Positions 1-6,179 of a DNA stretch of 9,128 bases are shown one piece after another (positions within the stretch are counted from its first letter, which is position 1; each line of letters begins with the position of its first letter). The notes under the pieces were generated by a model that saw only the letters and a list, made by a program, of their open reading frames with translations, was not told the DNA's origin and did not search any database. Origin of the DNA: an uncultured Erysipelotrichaceae bacterium (GTDB taxonomy: Bacteria; Bacillota_I; Bacilli_A; RF39; UBA660); contig CADBNY010000077.1 in NCBI GenBank assembly GCA_902796215.1, forward strand, positions 1 through 9,128, given 5' to 3'. Position numbers and translations under genes: made by a program.

Positions 1-34
1 AAAAAGAACCAATACCTTAAGTAGTATTGGTTCT
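1..34 (-). terminator. Rho-independent terminator of the leucine-rich leader
   Basis: A perfect 11-bp inverted repeat (AGAACCAATAC at 5-15, GTATTGGTTCT at 24-34) has an 8-nt loop. Read on the minus strand, the hairpin is followed directly by a run of T (positions 1-5), so it terminates leftward transcription. It sits 22 nt beyond the stop codon of the 25-codon leader ORF. Its 5' arm in the RNA (24-34) can alternatively pair with the end of that ORF, so it is probably a conditional attenuator and not a simple end of transcript. The T-run may continue beyond the window edge. Confidence 0.85.
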
Positions 35-75
35 ATAAAAATCTATTAAAACACATCAAATAGACCCATTACTAC
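21..75 (-). promoter_or_regulatory. Antiterminator pairing that competes with the terminator
   Basis: In the minus-strand RNA, the stretch complementary to 60-75 (GTAGTAATGGGTCTAT) pairs with the stretch complementary to 21-36 (ATAGAACCAATACTAC). I count 14 of 16 positions paired, with single mismatches at 69/27 and 65/31. The second segment contains the whole 5' arm of the terminator, so both structures cannot form together. The first segment lies in the last codons of the leader ORF. A ribosome that reaches the stop codon would cover it and let the terminator form. One stalled on the upstream TTA codons would leave it free. The pairing is seen directly; its regulatory role is inferred from the classical attenuation model. 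Confidence 0.7.
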
Positions 76-133
76 ATAATCGGTTTAATAATAAGTCTAA
101 TAATAAATTTTGTTCTCTGATTATATATGTCAT
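56..133 (-). CDS. 25-residue leucine-rich leader peptide
   Basis: This is a small ORF with an ATG at 131-133, preceded by GGAGG (141-145) at a 7-nt spacing, and ending in TGA at 56-58. The peptide begins MTYIIREQN, continues LLLDLLL (residues 10-16), then NRLCSNGSI. All seven leucines are TTA codons, and six fall within seven consecutive codons. From memory the start resembles E. coli LeuL (MSHIVRFTGLLLLN), although homology over such a length cannot be claimed. It lies between a strong promoter and a conditional terminator, so it is most likely a translated sensor whose product has no function of its own, as in leu/ilv leaders. Alternatives are an antibiotic-sensing leader or a free-standing small peptide. 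The regulated gene would start left of position 1. Confidence 0.75.
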   Translation of the reverse strand: MTYIIREQNLLLDLLLNRLCSNGSI

Positions 134-155
134 AGTCTATCCTCCATTAAAAATA

Positions 156-184
156 AATATATACATAAAACACATACTTGTCAA
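156..184 (-). promoter_or_regulatory. Strong sigma-A-type promoter for the leader transcript
   Basis: On the minus strand, TTGACA (179-184) is separated by 17 bp from TATATT (156-161). That is a perfect -35, optimal spacing and a 5/6 -10. The start of transcription would be near 149, giving an untranslated leader of only about 16 nt containing the GGAGG ribosome-binding site. It begins 8 bp after the stop codon of the upstream gene on the same strand, so the leader is an independent transcription unit. Confidence 0.8.
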
Positions 185-192
185 GAATAAAA

Positions 193-798
193 TTATAATT
201 CAAAATGTCTAGTTAAATTTTTTTGCAATACAAGTTTATTCTCATAAAAATCATATCGATTAGGATAATTTTTTCCTTTTATAGTCTCCAAATAGTCTTC
301 ATAATAACGAACAAGATAATATGGTATATTATCTCCATAATACTTTCGAAAATCTTGTAATGCAAATTCTGCAAAAAAGAATGGTCCATGATAATCTTCT
401 TCTATTTCTGGAAATCTTTCTGCAAATTGCAGATTTAGTTTTTTTCGATTCATTAATTCTCTATGATAATTAATACAAAATTCATATTCTATAAGACCCG
501 TTAGTAATGCTTCTTCATATTCTTTTCCAAAATAATAAATATCAACCAAAGATCTATCAGCATTAACCCACCAAAGATATCCTTTATCATTATAATATTT
601 TATCCATTGAATACAATCACCTAATAGTTCATCATTTCCTCTTACTTTTTGCTCAAAATCAAAAAAACCTTTTTGTAATAAATTAGTCTTTTCAATCTCT
701 TCTTCACTAAATTTTTTCTCAAGATAATACTTATTTTTTATTTTCCCTTTTTCTGTAATATAACTATATTGATCTATAATTTTATAATCAAACATCAT
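193..798 (-). CDS. Uncharacterised aromatic-rich protein, about 201 residues
   Basis: I do not recognise the family. The product is soluble-looking, with no signal peptide or membrane segment. It is rich in Tyr, Phe, Glu and Lys, with a WIKYY...GYLWW stretch around residues 65-77, an HGPFFF motif near 137-142, and a DNIPYYLVRYYEDYL helix-like segment near 156-170. The longest open frame starts at a GTG at 805-807, but that GTG lies inside the ribosome-binding sequence AGAGGTG. The ATG at 796-798, 6 nt downstream of it, is therefore the better start, and a second ATG follows at once. The gene stands alone with its own consensus promoter and candidate operators, which suggests a strongly expressed, regulated accessory function. 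No own terminator is obvious before the next promoter at 184. Codon use matches the neighbours. Confidence 0.8.
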   Translation of the reverse strand: MMFDYKIIDQYSYITEKGKIKNKYYLEKKFSEEEIEKTNLLQKGFFDFEQKVRGNDELLGDCIQWIKYYNDKGYLWWVNADRSLVDIYYFGKEYEEALLTGLIEYEFCINYHRELMNRKKLNLQFAERFPEIEEDYHGPFFFAEFALQDFRKYYGDNIPYYLVRYYEDYLETIKGKNYPNRYDFYENKLVLQKNLTRHFEL

Positions 799-822
799 AT
801 TTTTCACCTCTCTTATTAATTA

Positions 823-874
823 TTTGTTAATAACAAAAATATAAATAATAGCAAGTTTTTACTTGTTATTAACA
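823..874. promoter_or_regulatory. Pair of TGTTAnTAACA palindromes, candidate operators
   Basis: Two near-identical odd palindromes flank the transcription start of the 193-798 gene. One is a 15-bp palindrome TTTGTTAATAACAAA at 823-837. The other is TGTTATTAACA at 864-874, touching the -10 box. Their centres (830 and 869) are 39 bp apart. Together they also form an 11-bp inverted repeat (826-836 with 863-873). The predicted transcription start (about 867) lies within the second copy, so a full RNA hairpin could not form. This favours DNA sites for a dimeric repressor. The regulator is not in the window. Confidence 0.55.
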
Positions 875-902
875 TTATATTAATATCAAATAAAAATGTC
901 AA
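874..902 (-). promoter_or_regulatory. Perfect-consensus sigma-A promoter for the 193-798 gene
   Basis: On the minus strand, TTGACA (897-902) is separated by exactly 17 bp from TATAAT (874-879). Both hexamers are perfect. Transcription would start near 867, about 70 nt before the ATG at 798. Such a strong promoter next to palindromic sites suggests control by repression. Confidence 0.85.
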
Positions 903-912
903 CTTTTTTTTC

Positions 913-948
913 AAAAAAAATCAAAAATAACAAAACTATTTTTGATTT
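913..948 (-). terminator. Probable terminator of the CmpB-like gene
   Basis: A 12-bp perfect inverted repeat (AAATCAAAAATA at 918-929, TATTTTTGATTT at 937-948) has a 7-nt loop and is followed on the minus strand by T residues (913-917 beyond the stem). The stem has only one G:C pair, so it is weak. It lies 105 bp after the stop of the gene at 1053-1742 and just before the next promoter (874-902), where a terminator is expected. I see nothing further in 949-1052. Confidence 0.6.
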
Positions 949-1052
949 CAATTTTACTCTTATAATACTAAACAACACACAAACAAAATATTCAAATTTA
1001 CCTATATCTTTTTACACTCATTTCAATAGTATGCAGTTCACTATATTTAAAT

Positions 1053-1742
1053 TCATAAATGATTCTTTTTCTGCTCAAAAAACTCACGTATTTTATTATT
1101 CTTATAAAAATTTGGAAACGATTTAAACAAACGAGAATAAAATATAGAATATTTTTTAAGAGAATCTAAAATTTCTCCTCGAATATAACTAGTGGAATCT
1201 TTTGAATTATATTTATTAATATCAACTTTTAATCGAGAAATAGTATATGTTGAAAAAACAAAATCTACAAAAAAGATAACAAACAAAATAGTACCACTAA
1301 CAAAAATAGTAATATCAGACAACATAAATAAAATATAAAGTAAAAAAGGATGAATATATTGAATTATCAAAACTCCTAATATTCCAAAAGCAATTCCAGT
1401 TTCTAAAGAAATTCTTCCATTAAGATTAAATCTTCGAGAAGAATAATCCCACCATCGAAGTTTAAATATTTTTTCAAGAAAATAACTAGTAATATATTCT
1501 AAAATACAAGCAGAAACTAATCCAATAATAAATAAAGCAAAAAAATCACCCCTATATTTTTGAAAAAAATTAACAAATAACATACTACCAACACCAAAAA
1601 TAGGTAAATATGGCCCAATAAAATATCCTCGACTAAAATTAAGTTTCTTTTCTGTGAAACTACAAGACGTAACCTCTATTAAATATCCTATAAACGAATA
1701 TATAATGAACAAATCAACAATCAGACAAAAACAATAATACAT
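1053..1742 (-). CDS. CmpB-type polytopic membrane protein (putative ABC transporter permease)
   Basis: This 229-residue integral membrane protein matches the PF06541 (ABC_trans_CmpB) pattern from memory. It has an N-terminal membrane segment ending IGYLIEV (18-24), then SRGYFIGPYLPIFGVGS (37-53), LEYITSYFLEKIF (81-93) leading into RWWDYS (96-101), and FNLNGRISLE (105-114). Further hydrophobic segments lie near 65-80, 115-128, 132-149 and 151-165, and the C-terminal tail is basic and cytoplasmic-looking. The 'ABC permease' name is a database convention: no ATPase is nearby and no substrate is known. The ATG at 1740-1742 follows a weak GGTG ribosome-binding site. It has its own promoter and terminator, so it is monocistronic. 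Confidence 0.8.
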   Translation of the reverse strand: MYYCFCLIVDLFIIYSFIGYLIEVTSCSFTEKKLNFSRGYFIGPYLPIFGVGSMLFVNFFQKYRGDFFALFIIGLVSACILEYITSYFLEKIFKLRWWDYSSRRFNLNGRISLETGIAFGILGVLIIQYIHPFLLYILFMLSDITIFVSGTILFVIFFVDFVFSTYTISRLKVDINKYNSKDSTSYIRGEILDSLKKYSIFYSRLFKSFPNFYKNNKIREFFEQKKNHL

Positions 1743-1771
1743 ATTTTCACACCCACTATCTTACTATATAC

Positions 1772-1800
1772 ATTATACACATAAAATGAAAAAATAGTAA
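1772..1800 (-). promoter_or_regulatory. Candidate promoter of the CmpB-like gene
   Basis: A perfect TATAAT on the minus strand (1772-1777) lies about 23 nt upstream of the ribosome-binding region of the 1053-1742 gene. The matching -35 at a 17-bp spacing is poor (TTACTA, 1795-1800). The position just downstream of the preceding operon's terminator supports it. Confidence 0.55.
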
Positions 1801-1801
1801 A

Positions 1802-1829
1802 TTAAAAAAAAAAGAAGAATGCTTCCCTT
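1802..1829 (-). terminator. Terminator at the end of the pilC-to-membrane-protein cluster
   Basis: On the minus strand the hairpin AAGGGAAG-CATT-CTTCTTTT (8 bp, including two G:T pairs) is followed by a T-tract; positions 1804-1813 are all A on the plus strand. It lies 15-42 nt after the stop codon of the 1844-2359 gene and before the next promoter, so it closes the cluster. Confidence 0.7.
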
Positions 1830-1843
1830 ATTTCAAAAAATGA

Positions 1844-2359
1844 CTAAGAAATAATAAATTTCAAAACACCAAAAGATAAAATCATCATAATAACACTAGC
1901 AAAAAAAATACCCAACATTGCTGCTAAAAAAGCCTTTTTTCGATCCATTTCTAAAACCGCCGCAATCAAGCATCCAGTCCACGCTCCTGTACCTGGTAAA
2001 GGTATCCCAACAAATAAAACAAGTCCCCAAAAACCAAATTTTTCAATTTGTTCTTTATGCTTTTCAACCTTTTTATCCAACCACTTCGCTATTTTAGAAA
2101 AATGCTTACTGCGTCGCATATAATCAATAATAGAAGTAATAAACCAAAGAATAAAAGGTACTGGAATAATATTTCCAACAACAGAAATGATATAGCTTCG
2201 AATAGGATCAAGTCCTAAAAAAGAAGCTGCTAATAACCCCCCTCTAAGTTCTAATATTGGCATCAAAGAAATAATAAATACAATAATCTCTTTCCCTAAT
2301 GGAATACTTTGAATACCAGAAAACAAAGAAAGAAAAAATCCAACTAATTTTTCAACCAT
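1844..2359 (-). CDS. COG2426-type small multidrug export membrane protein
   Basis: This 171-residue membrane protein matches the PF06695 ('Sm_multidrug_ex') signature. It has ELRGG at 37-41 after a hydrophobic segment (24-36), GNIIPVPF at 62-69, a charged cytoplasmic stretch 80-107, PLPGTGAWTG at 120-129, and a C-terminal hydrophobic hairpin 142-170. The length is typical of the family. The two polar/Gly-Pro motifs resemble re-entrant loops of DedA-like proteins (inference), and transport of drugs has not been established for most members. The ATG at 2357-2359 has an AGGAG ribosome-binding site that overlaps the TAG stop of the pyrophosphatase gene (2370-2372), giving a 10-bp gap. The two are therefore co-transcribed and probably translationally coupled. 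Confidence 0.85.
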   Translation of the reverse strand: MVEKLVGFFLSLFSGIQSIPLGKEIIVFIISLMPILELRGGLLAASFLGLDPIRSYIISVVGNIIPVPFILWFITSIIDYMRRSKHFSKIAKWLDKKVEKHKEQIEKFGFWGLVLFVGIPLPGTGAWTGCLIAAVLEMDRKKAFLAAMLGIFFASVIMMILSFGVLKFIIS

Positions 2360-2369
2360 TTTTTTACTC

Positions 2370-3995
2370 CTAACTCTCTAATATTTCCATAATTGCTGGC
2401 ACAACGTGTTTTTTGCGAGATACACATCCCTCGATAAATTCTCCTTCTTCCATCTGTTTTTGATAAGCTAAATCTATAATTCCAGAACCTTTTCGATTAA
2501 AAACAACATAACTACCATTTCGAATAATATCAGTAACGTATAAAGCTACTAGAACATAATTATTTGCATCCGCAACTCGATCTAATACATCAATATATTC
2601 ATCCAGTTCTTTTGCAATCTCATCAAAATTCATGGTAAAGAATTGCCCAATTGCAAAATTCTTTTCATTAACAGTAAATAATTTATAATCATTATATAAA
2701 ACATCTTCTTTACTCATTCCTACTAAAGAAGTTCCAGCCTTCAACAAATTCATCCCATATTCTTTATAATCAACACCAGCCATTTGTGATAATAAAGCCA
2801 CTGCTTCTCTATCTCTATAAGTAGCTGTAGGACTTTTTAAAATCAATGTATCAGACAAGATACCCGAAAGAAGAATTCCTGCAATTTCCCTAGGAATCTC
2901 CATTTTTCTCTCTTGAAATAATAAATAGATAATTGTTGCTGTAGACCCAACAGACATATTACGAAAATTAATTGGGTTATTCGTCGTAATACTCCCTAAA
3001 TTATGATGATCAATAATTTCAAGAATCTCTGCCTCATCAAGACCCTCCACACTTTGCAACTTTTCATTATGATCAACTAAAATAACTTTTTTTGGATCTT
3101 TTTCACTTAAATCGGTAATTTTTAAAAGACCTAACCCCCTATTCTTTTTATCAACAACAGGATAATTCGTATGTTTCAGTTTATTATTAGTATCAACAAC
3201 ATCAGAAATAAAATCTGTCTCCACAAATTTAACTGGATCTAAAAGACGAATAGTAGTTTTAACATAATTACTAAGATAAACCATTCTTGATACCTTATAT
3301 GCAAAATAAGGAGTACGAATAATATTAACATGATTTTTTTTAGCAAGTTCAACATGCTCTTCTTTTATAAAAGAATCACCAGTTAAAATAATTAACTTAA
3401 CACGAGACTCAATTGCATATTCAATCACACTATGTCTATCACCAACAATTAAAATATCATCAGAATGCAAAGCAACAGTAGACATAAAAGTTGTGCTTCG
3501 ATAAGTGGCCATAATAATATTTCCAATAATCTCATCAGAAAAGCGACATATTTCTTCTCCACTTAAAACATTTATTAAATTATCATAAGAAGTATACAAA
3601 TTTTCTGTATTTTCATTAATAATAAGAGAACTCAAATCTTTCAATGTAACTAGGCCTGAAAGAACCCCATTCTCTAGAACAATAGGAATTCCAGTTAAAT
3701 TTTCTTGAATCATTGCTTGATAAGCATCATAAATACTAGCTGTATCCTTCAAAAAAAATCCCTTATGATAATTAACATCCCTAATTTGTAGCTTAACATC
3801 ATTTAGATATTTGGGAGCTTTCACCCCAAAATAATTAAGAGCATAAGCGCTTTCTTTATTAATAGTTCCTAAAATTCTAGGTTCAGTTTTTTCCCCCAAC
3901 ATATTTTTAAAATAAGAAAGCCCAATAGCTGACATAACAGAATCAGTATCAGGTTTCTTATGCCCAAAGATTAATGTTTTTTTCATTCTTCTCAC
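2370..3995 (-). CDS. ppaC: Manganese-dependent family II inorganic pyrophosphatase with CBS and DRTGG regulatory domains
   Basis: It hydrolyses pyrophosphate to phosphate in the cytoplasm. The DHH catalytic domain starts with FGHKKPDTDS (10-19), which supplies metal ligands, and resumes after a large insert with VDHN (307-310) and IIDHH (327-331). ILSDT (379-383) follows, then the DHHA2 part with the substrate-binding SRKKH (526-530). The insert holds a first CBS repeat (about 70-130), a DRTGG-like domain (about 140-245, FMSTV...GDRHSV) and a second CBS repeat (about 250-300). At 541 residues it matches the nucleotide-regulated CBS-PPase form, not the roughly 310-residue plain form; known members respond to adenine nucleotides and diadenosine polyphosphates. 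The start is ambiguous: GTG at 3993-3995 has AGGA at good spacing, but the ATG at 3984-3986 gives the family-like start MKKTLIFGHK. It lies 34 bp after dnaB. Confidence 0.93.
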   Translation of the reverse strand: MRRMKKTLIFGHKKPDTDSVMSAIGLSYFKNMLGEKTEPRILGTINKESAYALNYFGVKAPKYLNDVKLQIRDVNYHKGFFLKDTASIYDAYQAMIQENLTGIPIVLENGVLSGLVTLKDLSSLIINENTENLYTSYDNLINVLSGEEICRFSDEIIGNIIMATYRSTTFMSTVALHSDDILIVGDRHSVIEYAIESRVKLIILTGDSFIKEEHVELAKKNHVNIIRTPYFAYKVSRMVYLSNYVKTTIRLLDPVKFVETDFISDVVDTNNKLKHTNYPVVDKKNRGLGLLKITDLSEKDPKKVILVDHNEKLQSVEGLDEAEILEIIDHHNLGSITTNNPINFRNMSVGSTATIIYLLFQERKMEIPREIAGILLSGILSDTLILKSPTATYRDREAVALLSQMAGVDYKEYGMNLLKAGTSLVGMSKEDVLYNDYKLFTVNEKNFAIGQFFTMNFDEIAKELDEYIDVLDRVADANNYVLVALYVTDIIRNGSYVVFNRKGSGIIDLAYQKQMEEGEFIEGCVSRKKHVVPAIMEILES

Positions 3996-4008
3996 TTCTT
4001 TCCTATAA

Positions 4009-4037
4009 ATTGTATCATATATATTAAAATTATATAA
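4009..4037 (-). promoter_or_regulatory. Possible internal extended -10 promoter before ppaC
   Basis: On the minus strand TGA-TACAAT (4009-4017) forms an extended -10 box, with a weak TTATAT (4032-4037) at a 17-bp spacing. It lies in the 34-bp gap after dnaB, with the -35 in the last dnaB codons. A start near 4002 would leave a very short untranslated leader, so this is only a candidate for extra ppaC expression. Confidence 0.35.
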
Positions 4038-5343
4038 GTTCTTTTAATATAGCATCCATCTCTTCTTTTTCTTCACTAGAAGTCTCATGAAGTTCTTGTT
4101 CCTGATGAAACCATGCTGGTAAGTTTTCTTCTTGCTTAGATGCTTTTTTATCCTTCTCAGCTTTTTTATCTTTAGTTTTAACATAATTATTCAATTTTTT
4201 ATGCTCTTTTTCAGTATACCTCATAGCATCTTCAACAGTTTCAATATTAAGTCTTTTCCATTGTCCTGCCAAAGTTTCAACAAAACTCTTTGTCAATTTT
4301 TCATCATTAACTTTTAAAGCATAGCTAATTAATACATTAACAACTCCTGGAACCAACTTCTGATCAATCAATAAGTTCTCAATTAATCTCTTATCTCGAT
4401 CTGTAGGTTCTGCTCCTTTATACTTTGCTTTTAATAATTGATAAGGAGTAATATTTTCAAATGTGTAAACCATCTTAGCCCATTTTGAATTATCCCCCTT
4501 AGGTTTCTTTAAATATTCCGGTTGCTTATTATAAATTAAAGTAGGTAAGTTCCCATAATTATCAAATTGATAATAATCCCGACAACTTTTTCTTAATAAG
4601 TTTTTGTCAATAAAGCCTTTCTCGTTAATAGAATTACGAACCAATCCCTGCATATCCATAGCATCCAAATTATAAATATAACTTAAATTATTAATAAGTT
4701 CACGGGTCTCTTCATTAAAACATTTCGGATGAATTTGACTATCAGGAATACCAGATAAAATAAGATTAAAATCAATTCCTTTATTAATACTAATATTATT
4801 AGAATCTCTTCTTGTAATATCCTCTTCTATACCCATAATTGTTCCACGAACAGAAGTAAAAACATCATCAAACGAAGAAGTAATATCTTCAAAATCTTTT
4901 AAATTTATTCTAGGAATTTTAAAATAATTAAGAATTTTTTCATATTCTTTTTTTCCCAAATTATTATAAAGAACAACATTTAAAATAGGATGACTAAAAA
5001 ATTCCCCTGGTGATATAGGAGAAAAAATCAAATAAACGTATTGATTAATATTATCTTTTTTCAAATATGTTTTTATCAAACCAACTGCTTCTAGCTTTTC
5101 ACGAGCTATCAAAATGTCCTCTAATTTTAACTGCATAATAGACATTAAATGATGATGAGTCAAATCACTACTCATAACTTCTTGCTTATCTAAATCATCT
5201 AAAAATGTATTATACAAACTAACTGCTGCAAATCCAATAATTGGCTGATATAACATTGTAAGAATTTTTTTATCTTTATCTGTAATAATAGTCTTATTAA
5301 TAACCGTATACGTATCTGCAGGTAAAACTGTAATATTTTTCAT
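4030..5343 (-). CDS. dnaB: Replication initiation and membrane attachment protein DnaB
   Basis: This is the Bacillus-type DnaB, unrelated to the E. coli helicase of the same name. It helps load the replicative helicase at the origin and at restart sites. The N-terminal winged-helix domain (about 15-120, with the ILTMLYQPIIGFAAVSLYNT region) matches the DDBH1 fold. The DnaD-like C-terminal domain (about 290-385) begins YTFENITPYQLL and holds SFVETLAGQWKRLNI, the equivalent of the family's YxxxIxxxW DNA-binding motif. A Lys-rich linker and a terminal LPAWF (about 412-416, numbered from the upstream GTG) follow, as in DnaB/DnaD proteins. The frame opens at a GTG (5353-5355) that lies inside the GGTGGGGAG ribosome-binding region, so the ATG at 5341-5343 is preferred (437 residues). 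The helicase loader gene dnaI, its usual neighbour in Bacillus, does not follow. Confidence 0.9.
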   Translation of the reverse strand: MKNITVLPADTYTVINKTIITDKDKKILTMLYQPIIGFAAVSLYNTFLDDLDKQEVMSSDLTHHHLMSIMQLKLEDILIAREKLEAVGLIKTYLKKDNINQYVYLIFSPISPGEFFSHPILNVVLYNNLGKKEYEKILNYFKIPRINLKDFEDITSSFDDVFTSVRGTIMGIEEDITRRDSNNISINKGIDFNLILSGIPDSQIHPKCFNEETRELINNLSYIYNLDAMDMQGLVRNSINEKGFIDKNLLRKSCRDYYQFDNYGNLPTLIYNKQPEYLKKPKGDNSKWAKMVYTFENITPYQLLKAKYKGAEPTDRDKRLIENLLIDQKLVPGVVNVLISYALKVNDEKLTKSFVETLAGQWKRLNIETVEDAMRYTEKEHKKLNNYVKTKDKKAEKDKKASKQEENLPAWFHQEQELHETSSEEKEEMDAILKELI

Positions 5344-5397
5344 TTTTCTCCCCACCTAAAATTATCATATCATAAAAAGAAAAAAAAAGAAGAATTA

Positions 5398-6168
5398 CTA
5401 TAAATATAATCGAATAAAATCCATAATCATAGAAACTTGAATTCCAGTAAAATAAATAAAGGTAAAACTAATTAACAAAAATGGTCCAAAAGGAATTAAA
5501 TTCCTATTCTTTTTTAGTAAAATAAATAAAGATACTGGTAAAGCAATTAAACTTCCTAAAAAGATAACAATAAGGCCCAAAAACGGATGAAGAAGAAGGC
5601 CAAAAACAAACATCATTTTAACATCTCCCCCACCAAGTGTTTCTTTTTTAAATAAATAATTTCCAAAAAGCATAATTCCATACATAACTAAAAACAAAAA
5701 AACTCCAGACAAGATAGCAACAAGGGAAGCTACAATACCACTACGAAGAGTAATAAGAATTAAAAAATAGCCCGTAAAAAAAATTAGCAATTCATCTGGA
5801 ATAATAAAATAAGAAATATCTGAAACAGATATAATAATAAGCATTGAAACAATTCCCAAAGCAATCAACAAATTGTAAGAAAAACCAAAAACTAAATAAC
5901 TAAGTGCAAATAAAATTCCAGTAAAAAGTTCCATATAAGTAGATAAATCGTCAATTCTTTCTCCACAATAACGACATCTCTTTTTTAAAAAAAAGAAAGA
6001 TAAAACTGGCACCATATCAATCAATGACAAAGTATGATGACAGCTATCACAATGACTACGTCCTATTATAATTTTTTCTTTTTTAGGAAGTCTTTTTCCA
6101 ACAACAGTAAAGAAAGAGCCCATAAATAAACCCAATACAAAAAAAAGAAAAAAATATGAAAACTTCAT
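5398..6168 (-). CDS. comC: Type IV prepilin peptidase / N-methyltransferase
   Basis: This polytopic aspartic protease cleaves and N-methylates type IV prepilins and competence pseudopilins at the membrane. The N-terminal domain has the two zinc-binding pairs C40-x2-C43 and C65-x2-C68, the feature linked to methylation. Catalytic aspartates are D117 in SVSDISY and D182 in GGGDVKM. IPFGPF (225-230) is the usual motif before the last membrane helix. About seven to eight hydrophobic helices are visible, and 256 residues is a normal length. The ATG at 6166-6168 follows a near-perfect AAGGAGGT ribosome-binding site that overlaps the TAA of the pilC gene (11-bp gap), so the two are coupled. comC (Bacillus usage) and pilD (pilus usage) are both fitting names. 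Confidence 0.95.
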   Translation of the reverse strand: MKFSYFFLFFVLGLFMGSFFTVVGKRLPKKEKIIIGRSHCDSCHHTLSLIDMVPVLSFFFLKKRCRYCGERIDDLSTYMELFTGILFALSYLVFGFSYNLLIALGIVSMLIIISVSDISYFIIPDELLIFFTGYFLILITLRSGIVASLVAILSGVFLFLVMYGIMLFGNYLFKKETLGGGDVKMMFVFGLLLHPFLGLIVIFLGSLIALPVSLFILLKKNRNLIPFGPFLLISFTFIYFTGIQVSMIMDFIRLYL

Positions 6169-6179
6169 GAAATACCTCC

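Noticed and set aside
56..133. Reading the 25-residue peptide as a type I toxin (Fst/Ldr-like)
   Set aside because: It lacks a clear membrane span with charged tail and no antisense RNA promoter is evident. The competing hairpins and clustered Leu codons fit a leader peptide better.
130..147. Five-codon ORF (ATG at 145-147) overlapping the leader start
   Set aside because: It has no ribosome-binding site of its own and would begin 2-3 nt from the predicted transcription start; it is probably chance.
1..150. T-box riboswitch
   Set aside because: I see no T-box sequence (TGGNACCGCG) or specifier stem. The RNA before the terminator is too short and is occupied by a translated ORF.
896..1126. 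Plus-strand open frame of 76 codons
   Set aside because: It has no ribosome-binding site, a low-complexity product, and overlaps a promoter, a terminator and the 3' end of the minus-strand CmpB-like gene.
4020..4051. 9-10 bp inverted repeat at the end of dnaB (ATATTAAAA / TTTTAATAT)
   Set aside because: The stem is all A:T, the loop is 12 nt, and no T-tract follows on the minus strand, so it is not a credible terminator in such AT-rich DNA.
4132..4317. Plus-strand open frame of 61 codons
   Set aside because: It lies entirely antisense to dnaB, has a Phe/Ile/Ser-rich product typical of the reverse complement of Lys-rich coding sequence, and has no ribosome-binding site.
5382..5398. Poly-T run on the minus strand just after the comC stop codon
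   Set aside because: No stable hairpin precedes it, so I do not call a terminator between comC and dnaB.
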